A DNA stretch of 64,000 nucleotides. Source: Rhodospirillales bacterium. GTDB taxonomy: Bacteria; Pseudomonadota; Alphaproteobacteria; Reyranellales; Reyranellaceae. The stretch spans positions 4,864,501 to 4,928,500 of the forward strand of contig CP064988.1 in the NCBI GenBank assembly GCA_016699855.1, written 5' to 3'. The translations under genes and the position numbers were made by a program. Shown one piece after another: positions 46,370 through 53,353 of this stretch (the stretch's first letter is position 1; the number at the start of each line of letters is the position of its first letter). The notes under the pieces are model-generated. The model was not told the origin of the DNA and did not search any database. It was given only the letters and a program-made list of their open reading frames with translations.

Positions 46370-47791
46370 ATGAGCCTCACCGCCACCGACCTCGCCCATC
46401 TCGCCGAGGACAAGCGCGCGCTGCTGGCGGCCGGGCTCGACGCCACGCGCACCCAGGCGTGGATCGCCGCGCGCCCGGCGGCGGCCGGCGCGCTGGCGGT
46501 CGACCGCGACACCTATGGCCGCTACTGGCAGCTCGGCGACGCGCTGCTGTCGGAGCTGCCGCCCAAGGCCCGTCGCGGCTCCGCGCACGGCGCGGCCGCC
46601 GCGCGGCTGCTCGAGGCCGGCCGCGAGACGCGCCGGCGCTTCATGGCCGCCCATGCCGGCGAGGTCTACGACGCGCTGACAGATTCGCGGCGGCGCTTCG
46701 TCCGCGTCGAGGCGCTGCTGATCGACGCCGCCGCGCGTTTTCCGGGCCTTGTGCCGACCGCCGATCGCATCGCCCGCGACTCGACCGGCAAGCACGCCGA
46801 CAAGGACGGCGTGGAGATCGACCAGGGGATTTTCTGCCACGCCGTGCTGGCGCGCGCCGATAGCGGCCTGCATCTCTGCCACTCGATGTTGCTACCGCGC
46901 GCGGAGTCGGCGGCGCGTCTCGACGAGCTGGCGAGGACGGGCCGCGTCGATCTCGGCCACGCCGAGGTCGAGCGTCGCGGTGACGCCAGCGTCGTGACGC
47001 TGAAGAACCCGCGCTACCTCAACGCCGAGGACGACGTCGTGCTCGATCCGCTGGAGATCGCGGTCGACCTGGCGCTGCTCGACCCGCGGACGCAGATCTG
47101 CGTCATGCGCGGCGGCTTCGTCGAGCATCCCAAGTACAAGGGCCGCCGCATCTTCCAGGCGGGCATCAACCTCACGCACATCTACAACGGCCTGATCCCG
47201 TACCTCTGGTACGTCCGGCGCGACCTCGGCTGGGTGAACAAGGTGATGCGCGGGCTGGCGTACGAGCACATCGGACCGGACGAGGTGACGGGCGACACGC
47301 GCGAGAAGCTGTGGATCGCGCAGGTCGACACCTTCGCGATCGGCGGCGGCTGCCAGGCCCTGCTGGCGATGGACTACAACGTCGCCGGCGCCGACGCCTA
47401 CATGACCCTGCCGGCGCGCAAGGAGGGCATCATCCCCGGCATGGCGAATCTGCGGCTGTGGCGCTTCGTGGCCGACCGCGTCGCGCGCCAGGCCATCATG
47501 TACGAGCGCGGCATCCCCTGCGACAGCGACACCGGCCGGCAGATCATCGACCGCGTGGTGGCGCCCGAGGCGACCGACGCCGCCGTCGACGACGTGGTCG
47601 CCGGCCTCACCGGCTCGGGCATCGTCAGCGCGCGGTCGAACCGCGTCGCTTTCCGCGTCTCGGAGGAGCCGCTCGACCTGTTCCGGCGCTACGCCGCCGT
47701 CTACGCCCGCGAGCAGGCGCTGTGCCATTTCAGCCCGGCCCTGATCGCCAACCTCGAGCGCCACTGGAACGCGGCGAACCGGCGGATGTGA
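46370..47791 (+). CDS. DpgC-like crotonase-fold dioxygenase
   Basis: 473 residues. It matches (3,5-dihydroxyphenyl)acetyl-CoA 1,2-dioxygenase (DpgC), the cofactor-free oxygenase of glycopeptide-antibiotic producers, in order: an N-terminal helical domain (to ~200) with DKDGVEIDQGIF and LHLCHSMLLP; YLNAEDD and AVDLALLDP; GRRIFQAGINLTHI (oxyanion hole, ~259-271); WIAQVDTFAIGGGCQALLAMD (~315-335); LPARKEGIIPGMANLRLWRF. GGAG is 9 bases before the ATG. None of the DpgA/B/D polyketide genes are nearby, so it probably acts on another arylacetyl-CoA. A non-oxygenase crotonase function remains possible. Confidence 0.82.
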   Translation: MSLTATDLAHLAEDKRALLAAGLDATRTQAWIAARPAAAGALAVDRDTYGRYWQLGDALLSELPPKARRGSAHGAAAARLLEAGRETRRRFMAAHAGEVYDALTDSRRRFVRVEALLIDAAARFPGLVPTADRIARDSTGKHADKDGVEIDQGIFCHAVLARADSGLHLCHSMLLPRAESAARLDELARTGRVDLGHAEVERRGDASVVTLKNPRYLNAEDDVVLDPLEIAVDLALLDPRTQICVMRGGFVEHPKYKGRRIFQAGINLTHIYNGLIPYLWYVRRDLGWVNKVMRGLAYEHIGPDEVTGDTREKLWIAQVDTFAIGGGCQALLAMDYNVAGADAYMTLPARKEGIIPGMANLRLWRFVADRVARQAIMYERGIPCDSDTGRQIIDRVVAPEATDAAVDDVVAGLTGSGIVSARSNRVAFRVSEEPLDLFRRYAAVYAREQALCHFSPALIANLERHWNAANRRM

Positions 47792-47819
47792 CGCCGCCGC
47801 CGCGCCCGCCGCGCGCCGG

Positions 47820-47906
47820 TGGTGCCCGCTGCCGGACTCGAACCGGCACGGCCTCGCGGCCTCGGGATTTTAAGTCCCGTGTGTCTACCAGTTCCACCAA
47901 GCGGGC
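47820..47906 (-). tRNA. tRNA-Leu (anticodon UAA)
   Basis: 87 nt including an encoded CCA. The acceptor arms GCCCGCT / AGCGGGC pair fully; the anticodon loop is CTTAAAA with anticodon TAA inside a CGGGA/TCCCG stem. There is a long variable arm (GGCCGCGAGGCC) and a T-loop GGTTCGAGTCC. The long variable arm and the D-loop GGTGGAACTGGTAGAC fit a class II leucine tRNA. Confidence 0.96.
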
Positions 47907-48039
47907 GCCGACCGGCCGGGCACCCTAGCGATCCGCGGGGGGCCGGTACAAGCGACGCCTGACGTCCGCGTCAACACGGCTTTGCGCACGGGGCCGCGGC
48001 GCGCTATGCGCTTCGCGTCGCCCCGTCGGGAGATCAACC

Positions 48040-48627
48040 ATGCGCCGCCGCTCCGTCCTCGCGATCCCGCTCGCCGCGCCGCTGCTGCTGCCGGCGTCCG
48101 CCGTCCGCGCCCGCGGCATCGCCGAGGATCTGCGCCACGGCGGCTACGTCATCTACATGCGCCACGCCGAGACGTTCGCGTCGCCCGAGCCGACGCTGGG
48201 CGATTTTCGCGACTGCCTGTGGCAGCGCAATCTGACGCCGGCCGGCAAGGCGCAGGCCGAGGCCACCGGCGAGCATCTGCGCAAGCTCGGCACGCGCTAC
48301 AGCCGTGTGTGGAGCAGCCCGTTCTGCCGCTGCCGCGACACCGCGCAGCTCGTGGCGACGCGCGTCGCGGAGCAGACCGAGGATCTGCTGTACCACGTCA
48401 CGCAGACTCCGAATCAGCAGACGGCGGGTGTCGAGCGGCTGCGCATCCTGCTGTCGAACCGCGAGCCCGGCGGGCGCGTCACGCTGCTCGTCGGCCACGC
48501 GCCGCCGTTCAAGTCGCTGACCGGAATCGGGCTCGCCGAGGGACGCGGCGCGATCATCCGGCCTCGGCAGACCAAGGAGTTCGACATCGCGGGCTACGTC
48601 GATGCCACCGGGGTGCACGCACGGTAG
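48040..48627 (+). CDS. Histidine phosphatase family protein, exported
   Basis: 195 residues with a signal peptide (MRRRSVLAIPLAAPLLLPASAVRA). The phosphoglycerate mutase-like catalytic motif is RHAET (R41, H42); the second Arg is in YSRVWSSPFCRCRDTAQ and the second His in TLLVGHAPP. The mature protein lies outside the cytoplasm. Its natural phosphate ester is unknown. It stands 137 bp upstream of the bufferin-like cluster on the same strand. Confidence 0.88.
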   Translation: MRRRSVLAIPLAAPLLLPASAVRARGIAEDLRHGGYVIYMRHAETFASPEPTLGDFRDCLWQRNLTPAGKAQAEATGEHLRKLGTRYSRVWSSPFCRCRDTAQLVATRVAEQTEDLLYHVTQTPNQQTAGVERLRILLSNREPGGRVTLLVGHAPPFKSLTGIGLAEGRGAIIRPRQTKEFDIAGYVDATGVHAR

Positions 48628-48668
48628 ATCGCGCGGACGTGATGGCGCGTGCGCGCGCTCTCTCCGAC

Positions 48669-48682
48669 CTGTGACTTCACAG
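48669..48682. promoter_or_regulatory. Palindrome upstream of the bufA-like gene
   Basis: CTGTGA-CT-TCACAG, a perfect 6+6 inverted repeat, 82 bp before the start codon. It could be an operator for a dimeric regulator. I do not recognise a specific factor; the half-sites resemble TGTGA of CRP/FNR-type sites but the spacing is too short for those. Confidence 0.4.
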
Positions 48683-48764
48683 TGAGCGCCACGCGCGGTC
48701 ATTGTCGGGAGGCGATCGACGGATGATCCGCCAGGTCGCAGCCAACCACTCAGGGAGTCGCATC

Positions 48765-48995
48765 ATGAAGAAGACCTCTTTGGTCGCCGCCGCGCTGTTT
48801 GCCGCCGGCACGATGGTCGGAGTCGCGGAGGCGCAGAGCGGGGTGAAGTGCAGCGGCGTCAATTCCTGCAAGGGCACCAGCGCCTGCAAGACCGCGACCT
48901 CGGCCTGCAAGGGCATGAACGCCTGCAAGGGCCAGGGCTGGACGTCCGCCTCGACGGCGGCGGAGTGCACCGGCAAGGGCGGCAAGGTCCTCTAG
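48765..48995 (+). CDS. Bufferin-type (BufA2-like) RiPP metallophore precursor
   Basis: 76 residues. A Sec-type signal (about 1-23, ending VGVAEAQ) precedes a Cys- and Lys-rich core with C29, C35, C41, C48, C54 and C68, mostly as CK or CKG motifs at 6-7 residue spacing, ending AECTGKGGKVL. This is the pattern of BufA2-like bufferins, precursors modified by DUF692 enzymes and linked to copper stress. AGGGAG lies 8 bases before the ATG. The DUF692 gene follows after a 190-bp gap holding a 4x20-bp tandem repeat. Confidence 0.88.
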   Translation: MKKTSLVAAALFAAGTMVGVAEAQSGVKCSGVNSCKGTSACKTATSACKGMNACKGQGWTSASTAAECTGKGGKVL

Positions 48996-49080
48996 CCTCC
49001 CCTCCGGGACGCGCGGCCGGCCCCGGCCGGACCGCCTTCCGGGCGCGGCGGCGGCGGCGCGATCCTCTCTCCCGCGCCGC

Positions 49081-49160
49081 CGCCGTCCGCTCCAGCGCGG
49101 CGCCGTCCGCTCCAGCGCGGCGTCGTCCGCTCCAGCGCGACGCCGTCCGTTCCGGCTCGG
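49081..49160. repeat. Four 20-bp tandem repeats between bufA-like and bufB-like genes
   Basis: Four contiguous units on a strict 20-bp period. Unit 1 is CGCCGTCCGCTCCAGCGCGG; unit 2 is identical; unit 3 differs at two positions and unit 4 at three. It ends 25 bp before the DUF692 start. Copy-number change here could alter spacing or mRNA structure between precursor and enzyme. Confidence 0.92.
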
Positions 49161-49185
49161 ACCCGGGCGCGCTAGATTGGCCGCG

Positions 49186-50181
49186 ATGACCACCGCTTCC
49201 GCCGCATCGCCCCCGATGGCCGCGCCCGCCGCGGTGCCGCGTGAGGCGCCCCGCGCCGTCCCGCCCGCCGTGGTGCCGCGCGAGGCGACGCTCGCCGTTC
49301 CGCCCGCCGTGGCATCCGCCGGCGGGTCGCGCGACGCGACCGCGTCCGCGCCGTTGTCGGGCTTCGGGCTGGGGCTGCGGCACCAGCACTACGCGGAGAT
49401 CGCCGACCATCCCGGCGCGGTCGACTGGTTCGAGGCGCTCAGCGAGAACTACATGGTCGCCGGCGGCAGACCGCTGGCCAACCTCGACCGCGTCCGCGCC
49501 GACTATCCCGTCGCGCTGCACGGCGTGTCGCTGTCGATCGGCGCCGTCGACCCGCTCGACGCGGACTACCTCGACCGCCTCGCCGCGCTCGCCGAGCGCG
49601 CCCAGCCCGCCTGGATCTCCGACCATCTCTGCTTCACCGGCCACGCCGGCGTGAATCTGCACGACCTGCTGCCGCTGCCCTACACCGAGGAGGCGCTGGC
49701 GCATGTCGCGGACCGCGTCGCGCGCACGCAGGACCGTCTGAAGCGCCGCATCCTGCTGGAGAACGTCAGCAGCTACGTGCGCTACGCCGAATCGCAGCTC
49801 GCCGAGCACGACTTCCTCGCCGAGATCGCGTGCCGCGCCGATTGCGACATCCTGCTCGACGTCAACAACATCCACGTCAGCGCCTTCAACCACGAGTTCG
49901 ATCCGCTGGCCTATCTCGCCGCCATGCCGGCGGCGCGCGTGCGCCAGATCCATCTCGCCGGGCATCTGAATCTCGGCACGCATATCATCGACACCCACGA
50001 CCGCGCCGTGATCGACGACGTCTGGTCGCTCTACGGCGCCGCCATCGAGCGCTTCGGCATGGTGCCGACCATGATCGAGCGCGACGACGACATCCCGCCC
50101 TACGCCGACCTGCTGGCCGAGCTCGACATCGCGCGCGCGGTCGCCGCCAAGGCGCTGGCGCGCCGGGCGGTGGCGGCGTGA
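49186..50181 (+). CDS. DUF692 multinuclear iron oxidase (BufB-like, MNIO)
   Basis: 331 residues, TIM-barrel iron-dependent RiPP-modifying enzyme. Typical segments: GFGLGLRHQHY, WFEALSENYMV, LHGVSLSIGAVD, WISDHLCFTG, LLENVSSYVRY, DCDILLDVNNIHVSAFNH and QIHLAGH, which supply the His, Asp, Glu and Asn metal ligands. The family usually starts near GFGLGLR; here ~57 extra Ala/Pro-rich residues precede it, including a 13-residue repeat (VPREAPRAVPPAV then VPREATLAVPPAV). It should install heterocycles on Cys of the upstream precursor together with the DUF2063 partner, now 1.4 kb away. Confidence 0.92.
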   Translation: MTTASAASPPMAAPAAVPREAPRAVPPAVVPREATLAVPPAVASAGGSRDATASAPLSGFGLGLRHQHYAEIADHPGAVDWFEALSENYMVAGGRPLANLDRVRADYPVALHGVSLSIGAVDPLDADYLDRLAALAERAQPAWISDHLCFTGHAGVNLHDLLPLPYTEEALAHVADRVARTQDRLKRRILLENVSSYVRYAESQLAEHDFLAEIACRADCDILLDVNNIHVSAFNHEFDPLAYLAAMPAARVRQIHLAGHLNLGTHIIDTHDRAVIDDVWSLYGAAIERFGMVPTMIERDDDIPPYADLLAELDIARAVAAKALARRAVAA

Positions 50182-50921
50182 CCACCATGTTCAACGCGCG
50201 CACTTCCTCCCTCGCCGCCGCATGTGGCGCGAGCGGGCCGAGAGGCTCTTCCTCTCTCTCCTCGCGTCGGCGCGGAGTGGGGGTAAGGCGCGCGGCAGGG
50301 CGCCCGGTGGTCGTGAAGCCCCTCACCCCGGCCCTCTCCCCGCCTGCGCGGGGAGAGGGGGTAAGGCGCGCGGCAGGGCGCCCGGTGGTCGTGAAGCCCC
50401 TCACCCCGGCCCTCTCCCCGCCTGCGCGGGGAGGAAGGGGCGCGGCAGGGCGCCCGGTGGTCGTGAAGCCCCTCACCCCGGCCCTCTCCCCGCCTGCGCG
50501 GGGAGAGGGGGTAAGGCGCGCGGCAGGGCGCCCGGTGGTCGTGAAGCCCCTCACCCCGGCCCTCTCCCCGCCTGCGCGGGGAGAGGGGGTAAGGCGCGCG
50601 GCAGGGCGCTCTGTGCTCGTGAAGCCCCTCACCCCGACCCTCTCCCCGCCTGCGCGGGGAGAGGGGGTAAGACACGCGCGCGGAGGGCACCCGGTACGCC
50701 TGAAGCTCCTCACCCCGACCCTCTCCGCTGCGCGTGGCGCGAGCGGGCCGGGGCGTTCTTCCTCCCTCTCCGCCACACGCGGTGGGAGCGGGCCGGGGCG
50801 CTTTTCCTTCCTCTCCGCTGCGCGTGGCGCGAGCGGGCCGGGGCGTTCTTCCTCCCTCTCCCCGCGCAGGCGGGGAGAGGGCCGGGGTGAGGGGCTTTGT
50901 GCGCCGCCCGCCGCGGCCGTG
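50182..50921. repeat. Tandem array of ~77-bp hairpin repeats plus ~48-bp repeats
   Basis: From about 50284 to 50730, five to six head-to-tail units of ~77 bp. Each carries GCCCGGTGGTCGTGAAGCCC, then CCTCACCCCGGCCCTCTCC, then a CCCCGCCTGCGCGGGG hairpin. From ~50727 to 50850 there are three shorter units built on GCGTGGCGCGAGCGGGCCGG. An inverted hairpin copy closes the region (50853-50895). Open frames through it are translation of the repeat and not genes. It lies between the DUF692 gene and its DUF2063 partner. Confidence 0.92.
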
Positions 50922-51278
50922 TCAGGCCTCGCCGCGCAGCGCGGCGGCGATCAGCTCCGCCGCGGGCGAAGGGTCGGGCAGCACGTCGGTGTTCCACAGC
51001 CGCAGCACGCGGTAGCTGTTGGCGCGGAACCACGCCGTCCGGCGCGCATCGTAGGCCACGGAATCGGCGTGGTGTCCGCCGTCGAGCTCGACGACCAGCC
51101 GATGCTCGACGCACAGGAAGTCCGCGATGTAGGCGCCGGCCGCCGCCTGGCGGCGGAACTTGGCGTTCTCGATCCCGCGGTCGCGCAGCATCAGCCAGAG
51201 CGCGCGTTCGGCCGGCGTCCCGTCGCGCCGCAACGCGCGGGCCCGTCCGGTGTGCGCGGCTCTCCATGGTCGTGTCAT
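50922..51278 (-). CDS. DUF559 domain protein (endonuclease-like)
   Basis: 118 residues of the DUF559 family, related to Vsr-like PD-(D/E)xK nucleases: TPAERALWLMLRDRGIENAKFRRQAAAGAYIADFLCVEHRLVVELDGGHHADSVAYDARR, with the acidic residue in VELDGGHH as the likely metal ligand. It is oriented against the bufferin-like genes and framed by hairpin-repeat arrays on both sides, so it appears to have come in with the repeats. DUF559 genes are often solitary; function unproven. Confidence 0.85.
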   Translation of the reverse strand: MTRPWRAAHTGRARALRRDGTPAERALWLMLRDRGIENAKFRRQAAAGAYIADFLCVEHRLVVELDGGHHADSVAYDARRTAWFRANSYRVLRLWNTDVLPDPSPAAELIAAALRGEA

Positions 51279-51304
51279 GGAATAGATATACAACCGAGTG
51301 CCGA

Positions 51305-51535
51305 GGCCGGGAAGCCCCTCACCCCGGCCCTCTCCCGCCTGCGCGGGGAGAGGGGGCAAGACGCGCGCACGGAGGGCGCCCGGTACGCGTGAAGCCCCTC
51401 ACCCCGACCCTCTCCCCGCCTGCGCGGGGAGAGGGAGTAAGGCGCGTGGCAGGGCGCTCCGTGCTCGCGGAGCCCCTCACCCCGACCCACTCCCCGCCCG
51501 CGTGGGGAGAGGGGGTAAGACACGCGCGCGCGAAG
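51305..51535. repeat. Second tandem array of ~77-bp hairpin repeats
   Basis: Three head-to-tail units in the same orientation as the left array (CCTCACCCCG...CTCTCC...CGGGGAGAGGG). It ends 14 bp before the DUF2063 start codon. With the left array it brackets the DUF559 gene. Confidence 0.9.
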
Positions 51536-51549
51536 GGCGCTCGGCTGCG

Positions 51550-52506
51550 ATGACCGCGCTCCGCCGCCTGCAACAGGAGTTCCGCGGCTGGATGCTCGAG
51601 GGCGCGCCGGAACTGCGCGGGCGCGTGCTCGACACGGCGAAGGCGGACCGCGACCTGCTGCTGGCGGTCTACCGCGACGGCTACGCGCTGCGGCTGATCG
51701 AGGCGTTGACCACCGACTATCCCGGCGTGCTGGCGATGGCCGGGCCGGCGGATTTCGACGTGCTGGCGCGCGCCTACATCGCGGCGCGGCCCTCGACCGA
51801 TCCATCGGTGCGCTGGTTCGGCCGCCACCTCGCGGATTTCCTCGCCGCCACGCCGCCGTTCGACGGCAGCCCGGCCGCCGCCGACATGGCGCGCTTCGAA
51901 TGGGCGCTGGGCGAGGCGTTCGACGCCGCCGACTCGACGCCGTTGACGTTCGACGATCTCGCCGCCCTGCCGGCGGAGGCTTGGGAGACGCTGCGGCTGG
52001 GCTTCGCGCCGTCACTGCGCCGCCTGACCCTGCGCCACGAGGCGCCGCGGGCCTGGGCGCGGCGCGAGGCGGTCGCGCCGGGCGATCTCGACGTGCCGGC
52101 CAACCCGCCAGGCGAGGACGGCGCGCCGGTGGCGGTCGACTGGCTGGTGTGGCGCGCCACCGCCGATGCCGAGACCCAGTACCGCTCCATGGCCGCCGAC
52201 GAGGCCTGGGCGCTCGACGCGGCGCGCGACGGCGCGGATTTCGCGGCGCTATGCGACGGGCTGGCGGCGTTCGCGCCGGCGTTGGACGGGCACGGCGTCT
52301 CCGAAGGCGGGGTAGGCGGTCCCGTCGAGACGGCGACGGCGTCTCGTCCGGACGACGACCGGCCGTTGGAAGACGGTGGCGGCGGGGAGGGCGGTTCCGA
52401 ATCCGCCGAGGACGAAGCCGCCGGCTGGGCCGCGCAGCGCGCCGCCGGCCTGCTGCGGGTGTGGGTCGATTCGGGGCTCATCACGGGTACCGGTTTCGAC
52501 GATTGA
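51550..52506 (+). CDS. DUF2063 protein (BufC-like partner of the DUF692 oxidase)
   Basis: 318 residues. The N-terminal DUF2063 region (LQQEFRGWMLEGAP, LLLAVYRDGYALRLIEALTTDYPGVLAMAGPADFDVLARAYIAARPSTDPSVRWFGRHLADFLA) is diagnostic; this protein delivers the precursor to the DUF692 enzyme. An acidic Gly-rich insert (about residues 255-295) precedes the C-terminal AAGLLRVWVDSGLITG, which is unusual. No ribosome-binding site is obvious because the repeat array runs almost to the ATG. No DoxX-type bufD gene follows. Confidence 0.9.
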   Translation: MTALRRLQQEFRGWMLEGAPELRGRVLDTAKADRDLLLAVYRDGYALRLIEALTTDYPGVLAMAGPADFDVLARAYIAARPSTDPSVRWFGRHLADFLAATPPFDGSPAAADMARFEWALGEAFDAADSTPLTFDDLAALPAEAWETLRLGFAPSLRRLTLRHEAPRAWARREAVAPGDLDVPANPPGEDGAPVAVDWLVWRATADAETQYRSMAADEAWALDAARDGADFAALCDGLAAFAPALDGHGVSEGGVGGPVETATASRPDDDRPLEDGGGGEGGSESAEDEAAGWAAQRAAGLLRVWVDSGLITGTGFDD

Positions 52507-52524
52507 TGATGCGGCCGTAGCCGG

Positions 52525-52620
52525 CGACCCCTCACCTAGCCTCTCCCGCGTTGGGGGAGAGGAACAAGAGATTGTTCCTCATCAGATTCTTCCTCCTCTC
52601 TCCCATCGGGGAGAGGTTGG
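52525..52620. repeat. Dispersed hairpin repeat copy
   Basis: CCTCACC...CTCTCCC...GGGAGAGG followed by a second CTCTCCC...GGGGAGAGG unit, a divergent member of the window-wide family. It separates the bufferin-like cluster from the terminase pair. Confidence 0.65.
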
Positions 52621-52644
52621 ATGAGCGGCCGGATCGTCGAGACG

Positions 52645-52673
52645 TTGACGGGTCTCATAAAATACAGTATAAG
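52645..52673 (+). promoter_or_regulatory. Near-consensus sigma-70 promoter for the terminase genes
   Basis: TTGACG, 17-base spacer, TATAAG, inside an AT-rich patch (52644-52684) that is rare in this window. Transcription would begin near 52680, at or just before the first possible TTG start of the small terminase gene. Confidence 0.65.
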
Positions 52674-52681
52674 AATATATA

Positions 52682-53206
52682 TTGAACCCTGCCGCCACCG
52701 ATGCGGCGTCGCGATCCTTGGAGCCCGAATTGACCGACCCGAAGCGCGTCGACGCGCACACACGCGCCCGACGGCGCCATCGCTACACCACCGCTCTGGG
52801 CGTCACCGTCTGTCGCCGGCTGGCGGCGGGCGAATCCGTCTACGCGTTGGACCGTGATCCGGCGATGCCGTGCGCCAGCTCGATCATGCGCTGGCGGAGG
52901 GACTACGCGGAGTTCGCCGATATGTATGCGCAATCCGTATTGGCGCGGGCGGACAGGTACGCCGGCGCGGCCTTCGCCGAGGCGCAGGAGACGGCGCGGC
53001 GAGCGGGCGAGGCGCGGGCCGAACTGCAGCGCGAGCGCGACCGGCTGGGCGCGGTCGCCTTGCGCCGCGCCCGCGAGATCGTGGCCGCCACGCCGGCCGG
53101 AATCGCCGGCACGCGACGGGCGGCGCGGTCGGCCGAATCGGAGGTGGCGCGGGCCGAGCGGCTGCGCGCCGCGCTGGGGGAGCCGGGTGGCGCGGCGAAG
53201 ACGTAG
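52682..53206 (+). CDS. Phage terminase small subunit-like protein
   Basis: 174 residues from a TTG. The N-terminal part (RRRHRYTTALGVTVCRRLAAGESVYALDRDPAMPCASSIMRWRRDYAEFADMYAQSVLARADRYA) is the helix-turn-helix and linker of small terminases, which recognise phage DNA; the remainder is a charged helix likely to form a coiled coil. Because the promoter upstream would start transcription about at this TTG, a second in-frame TTG at 52718 may be the true start. The large subunit gene follows. Confidence 0.72.
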   Translation: MNPAATDAASRSLEPELTDPKRVDAHTRARRRHRYTTALGVTVCRRLAAGESVYALDRDPAMPCASSIMRWRRDYAEFADMYAQSVLARADRYAGAAFAEAQETARRAGEARAELQRERDRLGAVALRRAREIVAATPAGIAGTRRAARSAESEVARAERLRAALGEPGGAAKT

Positions 53207-53353
53207 ACGGCACCTGCCGTGGCCGCCCTGCGTCGAAGCGCGGGCGGCGCGCGGATTCCCGAACACTGGCGGCGACAAACTCCCTCTCCCCCGCTCAGGC
53301 GCCGCAGACGGCGCCGACGCGGCGGAGAGGGCGATGACACCGGAGCGTCCTCC
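53207..53353. repeat. Dispersed hairpin repeat copy between terminase genes
   Basis: CTCCCTCTCCCCCGCTC...GGCGGAGAGGGCG around 53279-53332. The gap is unusually long for a terS-terL pair and suggests the repeat inserted between them. Confidence 0.55.

Noticed and set aside
47820..48040. tRNA-Leu as integration site of the accessory region
   Set aside because: No integrase and no repeated tRNA 3' end were seen downstream within the window.
50284..50730. CRISPR-like array
   Set aside because: The ~77-bp units are contiguous and nearly identical along their length, with no unique spacers, and no cas genes are present.
50182..51392. Long open reading frames through the hairpin arrays, with repeated peptide blocks like PHPGPLPACAGRG
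   Set aside because: They are translations of a GC-rich nucleotide repeat open in several frames on both strands, and the same peptide occurs wherever the repeat occurs. No start site or domain supports a protein.
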